A DNA stretch of 64,000 nucleotides from Rhabdonatronobacter sediminivivens (GTDB lineage: Bacteria; Pseudomonadota; Alphaproteobacteria; Rhodobacterales; Rhodobacteraceae). Numbering within the stretch: the first letter of the stretch is position 1; every line of letters starts with the position of its first letter. The position numbers and the translations under genes were made by a program. The stretch is taken from NCBI RefSeq assembly GCF_013415485.1, contig NZ_JACBXS010000010.1, forward strand, positions 1 through 64,000, written 5' to 3'. The notes below the pieces were generated by a model, which worked only from the letters and a program-made list of their open reading frames with translations, had not been told where the DNA came from and made no database searches. Below are positions 1 through 9,900 of this stretch, piece after piece.

Positions 1-1
1 G

Positions 2-100
2 GCCATCCGCAACTTCGAAAAGGGCGGCCGCGCGGTCCGAGAATGGGTTGCGGCCCGCAATCAGCTGGCCATAATGTTCGCCGGGCGCTTCGACGCATGA
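2..100 (+). CDS. 3' end of an unidentified protein (partial)
   Basis: An open frame enters from the left edge and stops at TGA 98-100, giving a 32-residue C-terminus that ends in FAGRFDA. It is alpha-helical looking, with an Arg/Ala-rich stretch containing REWVAARNQ, and contains no stop. It runs convergent to the CPBP protease gene with about 43 bp between them. The family cannot be told from this fragment; the call rests only on reading frame and composition. Confidence 0.45.
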   Translation, partial: AIRNFEKGGRAVREWVAARNQLAIMFAGRFDA

Positions 101-143
101 ACGTATCTGAAAACCGCATGGGCCCGATCAGATACACAGAGTT

Positions 144-1049
144 TCAGACACTCCCCGCGCCCGGCGGGGACCGCCACCAGAGCAGCAGGACAGCCCCCGC
201 CGCGGCAAGTTCCAGCCCCAGTCGGATCAGACGCAGGCTGTCGTCCGGCTGCAGCAACTGGCCCGTCATGTTCCCCGACCAATGCAGCACTATGGCAGCG
301 AAGATGCTCCGCCCGGCCGAAAAATAGATCCAGCCCAGCAGGATCGTCGCCGGGATGAGCCCCGCCAACTGATACAGCAGATGCGGGCCACCGCCCTCGA
401 ACGCATCGAAATAGCCCGGAAGCAGGTGCAACGGGATGTGCCAGCTCCACCAGATCAGCGCCAGCGTCAGGCTCGCAACCACCACCCCCAGGCGCGGCAA
501 CAGCTGGTCCAGCAGATAACCGCGCCAGCCGATCTCCTCTGGCAAGGGGCCGATGAGCAGCAGAAACAGCGCCGTGACCAGCAGTGCCCCCCAGCCCGGT
601 GCGCCAATCCCGCCCGCCAGCCCGCTGCCCTGACCGGTTGCCAGAAGAATGGCGCCCGCCAGCAAGGTCAGCCCCGGGTAAAGCCCCAGCGCCACCGCCC
701 AATGCCAAAGGCCAAGGGGGCGCGGATCAATGGTGCTTCGCCCCAGCCGAACCAGCCCGGCGCGCCCTTGCGTGGCCCCGGCCATGACCACCGCGCCAAG
801 CACGACCCCCGCACCACCAACCAGAAAGGCGCCCAGCGCCGCCCCGCTCCAGACCGACCCGCCGCCAGATGCCAGCAGCGCCGCCACCGCCCAGAACCCC
901 CAGGTCCATCCATGCGAGAACGCCAGAAACCCCGCCACCGGGTGGCGTGCCAGAAAACCGGACCCGAAGGATGACAGACCAGACCGCATGATCGCACCCC
1001 CCCGCGCCGCATCACGCCTGTCAGTACCACTGGTCATTCCTGTTGTCAT
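144..1049 (-). CDS. CPBP family intramembrane metalloprotease
   Basis: The protein is a polytopic membrane protein of about 301 residues with the CPBP (CAAX protease / bacteriocin-processing) signature. Glu171-Glu172 and Arg176 form the EExxxR motif in PLPEEIGWRG. His204/His208 and His256...Asn260 (VLHWSGN) are the expected later active-site residues. Hydrophobic segments cover about residues 39-60, 70-92, 116-137, 152-168, 188-205 and 233-258. The start is uncertain: ATG at 1049 gives a polar leader, and an in-frame ATG at 989 behind a G-rich stretch would give 281 residues. Family members process or regulate membrane peptides; the substrate here is unknown. It is divergent from leuC and probably monocistronic. 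Confidence 0.85.
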   Translation of the reverse strand: MTTGMTSGTDRRDAARGGAIMRSGLSSFGSGFLARHPVAGFLAFSHGWTWGFWAVAALLASGGGSVWSGAALGAFLVGGAGVVLGAVVMAGATQGRAGLVRLGRSTIDPRPLGLWHWAVALGLYPGLTLLAGAILLATGQGSGLAGGIGAPGWGALLVTALFLLLIGPLPEEIGWRGYLLDQLLPRLGVVVASLTLALIWWSWHIPLHLLPGYFDAFEGGGPHLLYQLAGLIPATILLGWIYFSAGRSIFAAIVLHWSGNMTGQLLQPDDSLRLIRLGLELAAAGAVLLLWWRSPPGAGSV

Positions 1050-1253
1050 AGGAGCGATTCAGGCGTATGACCCGGCAATGTTTCGCTACTTCGACATGAC
1101 TGATCATGCACGCCTGCCGCAGCGCTTCTGCCGCGAGAACCGTTCGGTTCTGGCGCGACTACGCTGAACGCGCTGCAGGCCGCCATCGGGCCTGCCCAGC
1201 CGCCGCGCCACGCGCGCGCATGCCACACGCCAATGATCCAGAGAGACCGCGTC

Positions 1254-2672
1254 ATGACCGCTCCGAAAACCCTCTATGACAAGATCTGGGACGCCCATGT
1301 CGTCCACGAAGACACCGACGGCACCTGCCTGCTCTATATCGACCGCCATCTGGTGCATGAAGTCACCAGCCCCCAGGCCTTCGAAGGGCTGCGCATGACC
1401 GGCCGCAAGGTCCGCGCCCCACAAAAGACCATCGCCGTGCCCGATCACAACGTGCCCACCACCGAAGGGCGCGACAACCCCGACCAGATGCCCGAAGACA
1501 GCCGCATCCAGGTGGCGGCGCTTGACACCAATGCCCGGGAATTCGGCGTACACTACTACCCCGTCAACGATATCCGCCAGGGGATCGTCCATATCGTCGG
1601 CCCCGAACAGGGCTGGACCCTGCCGGGCATGACCGTTGTCTGCGGCGACAGCCACACGGCGACCCACGGCGCCTTCGGCGCGCTGGCCCACGGGATCGGC
1701 ACCTCCGAGGTCGAACATGTTCTGGCCACCCAGACGCTGATCCAGCGCAAGGGCAAGAACATGAAGGTCGAGATCACGGGCCAGCTGCCCCCGGGCGTGA
1801 CCGCCAAGGACATCACGCTCACGGTGATCGGGCGCACCGGCACCGCCGGCGGCACCGGCCATGTGATCGAATACTGCGGCGAGGCGATCCGCGCGCTCAG
1901 CATGGAAGGGCGCATGACCGTATGCAACATGGCGATCGAAGGCGGCGCCCGCGCCGGGCTCATCGCCCCGGATGAAAAGACCTTCGCCTATATCCAGGGC
2001 CGCCCCCACGCCCCCAAGGGCGCACAGTGGGAGGCCGCGCTGGCCTGGTGGAAGACCCTCAGCTCCGACGAAGGCGCGCATTGGGACAAGGTCATCACCA
2101 TCGCCGCCGAGGAGATTGCCCCCGTGGTCACCTGGGGCACCTCGCCCGAGGACGTGCTGCCCATCACCGGCGATGTTCCGGACCCGGAAAGCTTCTCGGG
2201 TGGCAAGGTCGAGGCCGCCCGCCGCGCTCTGGACTACATGGGCCTGAAACCCGGCCAGAAACTGTCCGAGATCGAAATCGACACCGTCTTCATCGGTTCC
2301 TGCACCAATGGCCGGATCGAAGACCTGCGCGCCGCCGCCGAAATCCTGCGCGGCCAGAAGATCAAGGTGAAGCGCGCCATGGTGGTTCCCGGCTCGGGCC
2401 TGGTGCGCGCCCAGGCCGAGGAAGAGGGGCTGGCGCAGGTGTTCATCGACGCGGGCTTCGAATGGCGCCTTGCGGGCTGCTCCATGTGCCTGGCCATGAA
2501 CCCCGATCAGCTGGCCCCGGGTGAGCGTTGCGCCGCCACCTCGAACCGCAATTTCGAAGGGCGCCAGGGCCGCGGCGGGCGCACGCATCTGATGTCCCCT
2601 GCCATGGCCGCCGCCGCCGCCATCACCGGGCGGCTCACGGATGTGCGCGAAATGATGCGCGAGCCCGCCTGA
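1254..2672 (+). CDS. leuC: 3-isopropylmalate dehydratase large subunit
   Basis: LeuC with LeuD isomerises 2-isopropylmalate to 3-isopropylmalate in leucine biosynthesis, using a [4Fe-4S] cluster in the cytosol. The aconitase-fold protein of 472 residues shows the cluster cysteines Cys350 (in GSCTNGR) and Cys409/Cys412 (in GCSMC), plus the substrate-site stretch [14 protein letters not shown] chose the ATG at 1254 ([10 protein letters not shown]) because it matches the usual LeuC N-terminus and has AGAGAG just upstream; a more distal ATG at 1233 would add seven poor residues. leuD follows after 66 bp on the same strand, so the two are very probably co-transcribed. Length is normal for the family. 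Confidence 0.97.
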   Translation: MTAPKTLYDKIWDAHVVHEDTDGTCLLYIDRHLVHEVTSPQAFEGLRMTGRKVRAPQKTIAVPDHNVPTTEGRDNPDQMPEDSRIQVAALDTNAREFGVHYYPVNDIRQGIVHIVGPEQGWTLPGMTVVCGDSHTATHGAFGALAHGIGTSEVEHVLATQTLIQRKGKNMKVEITGQLPPGVTAKDITLTVIGRTGTAGGTGHVIEYCGEAIRALSMEGRMTVCNMAIEGGARAGLIAPDEKTFAYIQGRPHAPKGAQWEAALAWWKTLSSDEGAHWDKVITIAAEEIAPVVTWGTSPEDVLPITGDVPDPESFSGGKVEAARRALDYMGLKPGQKLSEIEIDTVFIGSCTNGRIEDLRAAAEILRGQKIKVKRAMVVPGSGLVRAQAEEEGLAQVFIDAGFEWRLAGCSMCLAMNPDQLAPGERCAATSNRNFEGRQGRGGRTHLMSPAMAAAAAITGRLTDVREMMREPA

Positions 2673-2686
2673 TTTCATCCTTGCAC

Positions 2687-2717
2687 AAATATCCTGGGGT
2701 CCGGGGCAACGCCCCGG
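2687..2717. repeat. short GC-rich palindromic element in the leuC-leuD spacer
   Basis: The spacer carries the words CAAATATCCTGGGGTCC followed by a hairpin, CCGGGGC-AAC-GCCCCGG (2701-2717). From general familiarity, this wording (CACAAATATCC then a G/C hairpin) resembles a short dispersed intergenic element common in Rhodobacteraceae genomes. Only one copy is visible here, so the repeat status is inference. It sits inside an operon and has no T-tract, so it is unlikely to terminate transcription; it could stabilise or process the leuCD mRNA. Confidence 0.5.
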
Positions 2718-2738
2718 CGCTCCGGACAGGAGAGACCG

Positions 2739-3344
2739 ATGGAAAAATTCACCACCCTCACCGGCGTTGCCGCCCCCATGCCGCTGGTCAATATCGACAC
2801 CGACATGATCATCCCCAAGCAGTTCCTGAAGACCATCAAGCGGTCCGGGCTGGGGGTGAACCTGTTCGACGAAATGCGCTATGACGACCAGGGCCGCGAA
2901 ATCCCCGATTTCGTTCTCAACCAGCCCGCCTATCGCAACGCGCAGATCCTCGTGACCGGTGACAACTTCGGCTGCGGCTCCTCGCGCGAACACGCGCCCT
3001 GGGCGCTGCTGGACTTCGGCATCCGCTGCGTGATCTCCACCAGCTTCGCCGATATCTTCTACAACAACTGCTTCAAGAACGGCATCCTGCCGGTAGCGCT
3101 GCCGCAGGAGCAGGTGGATGTTCTGATGGAAGACGCGCGCAAGGGCGAGAACGCGCGGATCAGCGTGGACCTCGAGAATCAGACCGTCACCAGCGCCGAC
3201 GGGCAGGTGTTCTCCTTCGAACTGGACCCGTTCAAGAAGCACTGCCTGCTCAACGGGCTTGATGACATCGGCCTGACGCTTGAGAAAGTCTCTGCAATTG
3301 ATGCTTTCGAACAACAGGCGCAGCAAAGCCGACCCTGGGTCTGA
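2739..3344 (+). CDS. leuD: 3-isopropylmalate dehydratase small subunit
   Basis: LeuD is the small, swivelling subunit of isopropylmalate isomerase and completes the active site of LeuC. The 201-residue protein has the family landmarks: [14 protein letters not shown] near residue 19, the [17 protein letters not shown] block near residue 70 and [17 protein letters not shown] near residue 105. The start at ATG 2739 follows AGGAGAG with good spacing. The C-terminal tail of about 15 residues ([11 protein letters not shown]) is typical. A strong intrinsic terminator follows at 3371-3399, which suggests the operon ends here; leuB and leuA are not next to it in this window. Confidence 0.97.
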   Translation: MEKFTTLTGVAAPMPLVNIDTDMIIPKQFLKTIKRSGLGVNLFDEMRYDDQGREIPDFVLNQPAYRNAQILVTGDNFGCGSSREHAPWALLDFGIRCVISTSFADIFYNNCFKNGILPVALPQEQVDVLMEDARKGENARISVDLENQTVTSADGQVFSFELDPFKKHCLLNGLDDIGLTLEKVSAIDAFEQQAQQSRPWV

Positions 3345-3370
3345 GACCTGAAAACACTCGCGTTATTCCT

Positions 3371-3399
3371 GGCGCCCCAACCGGGGCGCCATCTTTTTT
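3371..3399 (+). terminator. Rho-independent terminator of leuCD
   Basis: A perfect 8-bp stem (GGCGCCCC / GGGGCGCC) with an AACC loop spans 3371-3390. It is followed at once by ATCTTTTTT. It lies 27 bp after the leuD stop codon, which is exactly where a terminator of the leu operon is expected. Confidence 0.9.
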
Positions 3400-3602
3400 C
3401 CATGGTTTTGATGCAAATCTGCGACAGTTCGACCTCGAAAACGCCGTCGGCGCTCGGCATCCTTTGGACAGGGTTGAAAGGGTGTCTGAAAGTGGGCAGA
3501 ATTGTGGCAACAATGCGGCACCTGCGGACGCGGGTGCAAAACAGAACCGGGGCCGGGCTTGTTGCGCGGACCGCCGGTCGGGGCAAAGGTGGCAGCAGTT
3601 AC

Positions 3603-4451
3603 ATGTCGCAACTTACCGGGGCGATGATTCGGGCATGCGCCGTGGCCGTCCTTGTGGCGATGCCCGCGCTGATGCTGCCCAATGTCTCGGGCGATACCGC
3701 ACAGATCGTCACATTGCTGGCACTGGTTGCCGGGGCTGCAATTCTGGCCGAATACTCCGCCGCCTACCCCGGGCTGATAGAATTCCGCGATGCGCCGCCC
3801 TATAACCGGATGCGGTTCATCCTGCTGTTCTTCCTCATCCTGTTCCTGTCGATCCTGGCGCGCACCGATGTGATGCCCACACGCTTCAGCCTGCTGCTGG
3901 ACGCTTTGTCACAGTGGCTGGGCCATGGGTTTGACTTTGCCTACAGCCCTGTGCGGCTTCTGGTGCTGGCCCTGCCCTCGGGACTGCCCGAGGCGCATCT
4001 GGCCTCGGTCCAGGCAGGCGCGTCACTGGCCTATACCATTGCGGTGCTTGGGATTCTGGGTTTCCTGCTGTCCATTGCGGTGGGCTACTGGCCCCGGCGC
4101 ACGGCCTCCTTCAACGTCTGGATCAACCTGCCCACGTTCGACCCCACCGCCGGGCAGGATGTGGTGCAGCGGCTGGAACGTGACGGGCTTGTTAACATGG
4201 CATTAGGGATTTTGCTGCCATTCCTGTTGCCGGTGCTGTTGCGCCTGTCCGAGCTTCTGATCCAGCCGGTGACCCTGGAAACACCGCTGGCCTATGTGTG
4301 GGGAATTACGCTTTGGGCCTTCATTCCGGCCAGTCTGGTGCTGCGCGGCATCGCCATGCAGCAGGTGGCGCGCCTGATCCGCGAAAAGCGCCGCCAACTG
4401 GCCGAGGACGAAGGCAGTATCCCCCGTCCGGCGCGTTCGGCCTATTCCTGA
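3603..4451 (+). CDS. conserved membrane protein of unknown function
   Basis: An integral membrane protein of 282 residues from the ATG at 3603 (MSQLTGAMIRAC); an earlier in-frame ATG at 3402 would add 67 polar residues that do not look coding. Hydrophobic helices cover roughly residues 10-30, 35-53, 72-92, 112-128, 145-168, 201-223 and 232-255. The conserved-looking features are PPYNRMRFI, FNVWINLPTFDPTAGQDVVQRL, and a basic cytoplasmic tail (LIREKRRQL). I do not recognise a catalytic motif. The last 154 bases overlap the reading space of the downstream EEP gene, which begins without a convenient start codon, so the two may be translationally coupled. Confidence 0.75.
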   Translation: MSQLTGAMIRACAVAVLVAMPALMLPNVSGDTAQIVTLLALVAGAAILAEYSAAYPGLIEFRDAPPYNRMRFILLFFLILFLSILARTDVMPTRFSLLLDALSQWLGHGFDFAYSPVRLLVLALPSGLPEAHLASVQAGASLAYTIAVLGILGFLLSIAVGYWPRRTASFNVWINLPTFDPTAGQDVVQRLERDGLVNMALGILLPFLLPVLLRLSELLIQPVTLETPLAYVWGITLWAFIPASLVLRGIAMQQVARLIREKRRQLAEDEGSIPRPARSAYS

Positions 4452-5566
4452 CGCTGGCCCTGGCCCTGTGGCTGCTGCCACAAGGCGCCGCCGCCGAGAC
4501 GCGCGATGCGGCAACGCTGCGGGTTGCAACCTATAATGTGAACCTCTCGCGCCGGGGCCCCGGGCTGTTGCTGCGCGACCTGCGCAATGGCGACCCGGCC
4601 GCACAGTCCATCGCGCAGGTCATCGCCCATGTGGCCCCTGATGTGCTGCTGCTGACCAAGTTCGACTATGATCACGGGTTGGTTGCGCTGGACAGCTTCG
4701 CCGATCTGCTGCGCCGACACGGGCTGGACCTGCCCCATGGTTTTGCCCTGCGCCCCAATAGCGGGATGCAGACCGGGCTGGACATGGTCGGCGATCGCCG
4801 CCTCAACACCCCGGATGACGCGCAGGGCTATGGCAGTTTTGCCGGGGCGGGGGGGATGGCGCTGCTGTCGCGCCTGCCGGTGGACCGGGGCGCCGTGCGC
4901 GATTTCTCGGCCTTTCTGTGGCGGGATCTGCCCGGCGCGCGGCTGCCCCGCGCCAACGGCCGGCTCTTCCCCTCGGCCGAGGTGTTCGAGATCCAGCGCC
5001 TGTCCACCACCGGCCATTGGTCGGTGCCCCTGATCCTGCCGGATGGCGGCCGGCTGGAGGTGCTGGCCTATTACGCCTCGCCCCCGGTGTTTGGCGGCGC
5101 CAGGGACCGGAACCTGCTGCGCAACCATGATGAAACGATGTTCTGGGTGCATCTGCTGGACGGCGCGCTGCCCTTCGCGCCGCCGCAATCGCCCTTCGTG
5201 CTGATGGGCGATTCCAACCTGGACCCGCAGGACGGCGACGGCCTGCACCAGGCCATGCGCGCCCTGCTGGACCACCCCGCCCTGCAGGACCCGCACCCCC
5301 GCAGCCCCGGCGCGGTCGAGGCCGCCTCGCACCCCGCCAGCCACGGGCATCTGGGCGACCCGGCGCTGGACACCACCCACTGGACGCGCGAGATCGGGCC
5401 GGGCAACCTGCGTGTTGATTATGTCCTGCCCTCGGCCGATCTGCGGGTGGTGGATGCGGGCGTCTTCTGGCCCGCCACCGATGACCCCCTGCACGCCCTT
5501 CTTGGCCCGCCCGAGGATCCGCCCACCCGCCACCGTCTGGTCTGGGCCGATCTGGCGCTGCCCTGA
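4298..5566 (+). CDS. exported endonuclease/exonuclease/phosphatase-family protein
   Basis: The frame encodes an EEP-superfamily hydrolase. RVATYNVNLS is the first metal-site strand, LMGDSNLDPQDGDG is the central Asn/Asp motif, and LRVDYVLPSADLRV with a late HRLVWADL stretch (Asp-His end) completes the fold. A signal-peptide-like segment (LFLTLALALWLLPQGAAA) sits about 47-68 residues in, ending in an AAA-E cleavage site, so the protein is probably periplasmic. The start is unresolved: the only ATG before the signal peptide is 4298, inside the preceding gene. TTG at 4313 is the only other usual start, and closer CTG codons would be non-canonical. Substrate (nucleic acid, phospholipid or inositol phosphate type) is unknown. 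Confidence 0.8.
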   Translation: MGNYALGLHSGQSGAARHRHAAGGAPDPRKAPPTGRGRRQYPPSGAFGLFLTLALALWLLPQGAAAETRDAATLRVATYNVNLSRRGPGLLLRDLRNGDPAAQSIAQVIAHVAPDVLLLTKFDYDHGLVALDSFADLLRRHGLDLPHGFALRPNSGMQTGLDMVGDRRLNTPDDAQGYGSFAGAGGMALLSRLPVDRGAVRDFSAFLWRDLPGARLPRANGRLFPSAEVFEIQRLSTTGHWSVPLILPDGGRLEVLAYYASPPVFGGARDRNLLRNHDETMFWVHLLDGALPFAPPQSPFVLMGDSNLDPQDGDGLHQAMRALLDHPALQDPHPRSPGAVEAASHPASHGHLGDPALDTTHWTREIGPGNLRVDYVLPSADLRVVDAGVFWPATDDPLHALLGPPEDPPTRHRLVWADLALP

Positions 5567-5755
5567 GCGCCCGCCGCCGGTGGCAAATCCGCTACAGATG
5601 GTGGTGCCCCAGGGCATCACCACATCATCCGGGGCAACTGTCACAGTTCTGCACCCCAAGGCCCCACGGCATAAGCGTTTTTCTGGACCCGGGCCGCCGG
5701 GCAGGTTACTGTATCGGCAAAACGGGGCGACACAGACCCCGGACAAGAGGCAGCC

Positions 5756-6934
5756 ATGATCTATCCGCAGCGGTTTTCGAACCTGCCAGAATACGCATTT
5801 CCGCGTCTGCGCGCGTTGCTGGACGGCCACGCGCCCGGCGGCAATGTGGTGCATATGTCCATCGGCGAGCCGCGCCACCCGATGCCGCCCTTTCTGGGCG
5901 CGGTTCTGCAGGACAACCTGCAGGGCTTTGCGAAATACCCGGTGAACGAAGGCACCCCCCCGCTGCTGGAGGCGATCGCCGCCTGGGTGCAGCGCCGCTA
6001 TGGCGTCTCTCTGGGGCCGGAGCGGCTGATGGCGCTCAACGGCACGCGTGAAGGGCTGTTCAACCTTGCCCTCGCCCTCTGCCCCGAGGAAAAGCGTGGC
6101 GCGCAGCCCGTGGTGCTGACCCCCAACCCCTTCTACCAGGTCTATGCCGTCGCCGCCCTGGCCACCGGGGCCGAGCCGCAGTTCATCCCCGCGACCGAGG
6201 CCACCGGCAACCTGCCCGATTACACCGCCCTGGACCCGGCACTGCTGGACCGGGTGGCGCTGGCCTATGTCTGCTCGCCCGCCAATCCGCAGGGGGCCGT
6301 GGCCTCGCGCGCCTATTGGTCCGCCCTTCTGGCGTTGGCGGAAAAGCATGATTTCCGCATCATCGCCGATGAATGCTATTCCGAGATCTGGCGCGACACC
6401 CCGCCGCCCGGCCTGCTGGAGGCTGCCGCCGAAACCGGCACCGACCCGGAACGCGTGCTGGTGGTGCATTCACTCTCCAAACGCTCGAACCTGCCGGGGC
6501 TGCGATCAGGCTTCATTGCCGGCGGGCCGGAGAGCATCCGCCGCATCCGCCAGTTGCGCAACTATGCCGGCGCGCCGCTGCCCGAACCGCTGCAGGCCGT
6601 CGCCGCCGCCGTCTGGGCCGATGAACCCCATGTGACCGAGAACCGCGCGCTCTATCAGCAGAAATACCGCATTGCCGATCAGGTGCTTGCGGGCGTGCCG
6701 GGCTATATGGGGCCGCCCGCGGGGTTCTTCCTGTGGCTGCCCGTTGCCGATGGCGAAGCGGCGGCGCTCAAGCTCTGGCGCGAGACGGGGGTGCGGGTGC
6801 TGCCCGGCGCCTATCTCAGCCGCGACACCGCCACCGGCAACCCGGGCGCGGGTCATATCCGCGTGGCCATGGTGGCAGGCGCCGATGAATTCCGCGATGG
6901 CCTGACCCGGCTGCGCGCATGTCTTTATTCGTGA
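5756..6934 (+). CDS. dapC: PLP-dependent aminotransferase, succinyldiaminopimelate (DapC) type
   Basis: A fold-type I aminotransferase of 392 residues. The PLP lysine is Lys242 in SLSKRSNLPGLRSGF, with ADECYSEIW before it (cofactor Asp and Tyr) and the substrate Arg near the C-terminus. The N-terminal wording (RFSNLPEYAFPRLRALLD, then MSIGEPRHPMP) is that of the DapC-like group, which transaminates N-succinyl-2-amino-6-ketopimelate to succinyl-diaminopimelate in the lysine/peptidoglycan pathway. The specific substrate is an assignment by family resemblance. The ATG at 5756 follows AAGAGGCAGCC. ftsK starts 13 bp downstream, so dapC and ftsK are probably co-transcribed, pairing a cell-wall precursor enzyme with a division protein. 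Confidence 0.8.
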   Translation: MIYPQRFSNLPEYAFPRLRALLDGHAPGGNVVHMSIGEPRHPMPPFLGAVLQDNLQGFAKYPVNEGTPPLLEAIAAWVQRRYGVSLGPERLMALNGTREGLFNLALALCPEEKRGAQPVVLTPNPFYQVYAVAALATGAEPQFIPATEATGNLPDYTALDPALLDRVALAYVCSPANPQGAVASRAYWSALLALAEKHDFRIIADECYSEIWRDTPPPGLLEAAAETGTDPERVLVVHSLSKRSNLPGLRSGFIAGGPESIRRIRQLRNYAGAPLPEPLQAVAAAVWADEPHVTENRALYQQKYRIADQVLAGVPGYMGPPAGFFLWLPVADGEAAALKLWRETGVRVLPGAYLSRDTATGNPGAGHIRVAMVAGADEFRDGLTRLRACLYS

Positions 6935-6946
6935 AGAGGGGTTGAA

Positions 6947-9900
6947 ATGGCATCCTGGAACGCCCGGCACCGTGAACCGCTTCTGGACCGCAACGCGCAG
7001 GACCTTTTGCGCCAGCGCGGGTTGGAGATGCTGGGCATCGCGCTGGTGGTGGCAGGGGTTGCGCTGGCCATGATCCTGGGCAGCTATTCGCCCGATGATC
7101 CGGGCTGGATGGCAGTCACCGACGCGCCGGTGAACAATGCGCTGGGCCGTTTCGGGGCGACGCTGGCATCGCCGCTGATGATCATCGCGGGCATGGGCGC
7201 CTGGGGGCTGGTGCTGGGATGTGTGGGCTGGGGCCTGCGCTTCATGCTGCACCGGGGCGAGGATCGCTTCCTGGCCCGCGCCATCTATGTGCCCATTGCG
7301 GTGGCGCTGAGCTCCGTCTGGGCGGCCACCCTGGTCCCCGGCGCGGGGTGGGAACATGTATTCGGCATGGGCGGCGTCTTTGGTGACACGGTTCTGGGCG
7401 CGCTGGTCACGGCGCTGCCCATGGCACCGGGCGCGGCCGTCAACTTGCTGACGGTTGCTCTGGGGCTGGCGCTGCTGCTGGCCTGGGGCTACGTGCTGGG
7501 CGTCGTGCGGCCTGAGGCGCGCGCCTTTCTGCGCTTCCTGCTGCTGGGTCTGGTCCTGAGCTACAGCGCCCTGCGCACCGTCCTGCGCGGCGGCACCCGT
7601 GGCGGGGCGAAACTGGGCGCGGCCGCCGCACAGGGGATGGCGGGGCGGGTCATGTCCGGCGCCAGCGAGCTGCGTGCACGCATGAGCGCCCCCCGGCGCG
7701 CGCCTTTGGCCTATGCACAGGATGATGGCGACCACGACCCTGCCGACGCGCCCTATCATGACCATGATCCCCGCTGGCACCCCCAGCTGCCGCGCGAACC
7801 CGTTCTGACCGCCGCAGCGCAGCGCAGCGTCGAACCTGTGTTGCGTGCCGAACCCCGGCACGCTCCGGCGCATGAAGACCCCGGCCACAGCGCATCGCGT
7901 GTGCGCCGTGCCCCGGAACCTGCGCCGCTGCCCCAGGCCGAGGACCCGCTGTTCGACGACGACCATGAAGCCGACGGCTGGTCAGCGCCCTACGCAACGG
8001 CACAACCCGCCCGGATGCAGCCCGGCGCCACGGATCACCGCGCGAAACCGCATGTCGAAGCGCCATCGCCGATCCCGGCCACCGGCCCTGGCCCCACCGC
8101 GACCGAAGACACCGCGCCGGGCATTCTGTCACGGCTCAAACGCCTCAGCCAGCGCCCCGCCGAAGAGGCCCCCGCCCACGAGTTGGTGGAGCAGCCCCCC
8201 TCCCCCGGCGCCTTGGCGGCCCAGGCGCCCGAGGATGACCGCATCCGCGCGCGTATCGCCGATGCGATCAAGGCGCGCTCGCGCCAGGCACAGGCGTTGC
8301 AGGCCAGTCGGCGCGAACCCCTTGTCGCCCGCCCCCGCGCCGAACCAGCGCTGCGCGCGACACCTGCCCCGGCGCAATCCGCACGCAGCCCCTGGCAGCA
8401 GCAGCCCGCAACACAGCAGAACCCGCAACCGATGCCGCGCGCGATGCCGACCACCACACCGGCGGCCCCTCAGCCGCCCGCGCCCCCGCAACAACCAGCG
8501 CCCGTGTCGCAGACGCCCGCGCCCACCCCCGAACCCCTGACCGCAGCCGTCAGCCCGACCACCATCTCGGTCGGCAGCTGGCTGGATGCACTGTTGCCCT
8601 TTGGCCAATCCGCACCCCCTCAACCGGCGCCGCAGCCCACCCCGGCGATCCCGGACACCCACCACGTTGAGGCCGACGGCACCGACACCGCCACGCCGCT
8701 GGTGGCCGAACCCCTGTTCGACCCTGAAGCCCCCACCACGCCCACACGCCCCGGCCAGGTCTTTCAGCGCCGGGTGCTGCCCAGTGGCGGGCGCAAGCCC
8801 ATCGCACCCTCCAGCCGCGCGGTGGCCGAAGCCCAGCCCGCCCTCGCCTTCGACCCCGAGGCCCCCGAATACGAGCTTCCGCCGCTGTCGCTGCTGACCA
8901 ACCCGGATGAGATCCAGCGCTATTCGCTCAGCGATGACGCGCTGGAAGAGAACGCCCGGATGCTGGAGAACGTGCTGGATGACTACGGCATCCGCGGCGA
9001 GATCGTCAGCGTCCGCCCCGGCCCGGTGGTCACCATGTATGAACTGGAACCCGCCCCGGGGTTGAAGGCCAGCCGCGTGATCGGCCTGGCCGATGACATC
9101 GCGCGGTCGATGTCGGCACTGTCGGCGCGGGTCTCCACCGTGCCGGGGCGGTCGGTCATCGGGATCGAACTGCCCAATGCGCACCGGGAAAAGGTGGTCC
9201 TGCGCGAGATCCTGGCCGCGCGCGATTTCGGCGACAGCCAGATGCGCCTGCCGCTGGCCCTGGGCAAGGATATCGGCGGCGGCGCCGTGGTGGCGAACCT
9301 GGCCAAGATGCCGCATCTGCTGATCGCGGGGACCACGGGTTCGGGCAAGTCGGTGGCGATCAACACCATGATCCTGTCGCTGCTCTACAAGCTGACGCCG
9401 GATGAATGCCGCCTGATCATGATCGACCCCAAGATGCTGGAACTCAGCGTCTATGACGGCATCCCGCATCTGCTCTCGCCGGTGGTAACGGACCCGAAGA
9501 AGGCGGTGGTCGCCCTGAAATGGGTGGTGGCCGAGATGGAGGACCGCTACCGCAAGATGTCCAAGATGGGCGTGCGCAATATCGAAGGCTACAACGGCCG
9601 CGTGCGCGAGGCGCTGGACCGCGGCGAGATGTTCAAGCGCACCGTCCAGACCGGGTTTGACGATGAAACCGGCGATCCGGTCTTCGAATCCGAGGAATTC
9701 GCCCCCGAAGCCCTGCCCTATATCGTTGTCATCGTCGATGAGATGGCCGACCTGATGATGGTCGCGGGCAAGGAGATCGAGGCCTGCATCCAGCGGCTGG
9801 CGCAGATGGCGCGCGCTTCAGGCATCCACCTGATCATGGCCACGCAGCGCCCCAGCGTTGATGTCATCACCGGCACGATCAAGGCGAACTTCCCCACGCG

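Noticed and set aside
1104..3326. Long open frame antisense to leuC and leuD
   Set aside because: The 740-codon frame mirrors the codon pattern of leuCD on the other strand, has no family resemblance and is typical of GC-rich DNA, where stops are rare on the opposite strand.
4442..6469. Long minus-strand open frame opposite the EEP and dapC genes
   Set aside because: Low-complexity Gln/Gly/Arg composition and no ribosome site; it is a compositional shadow of two well-supported plus-strand genes.
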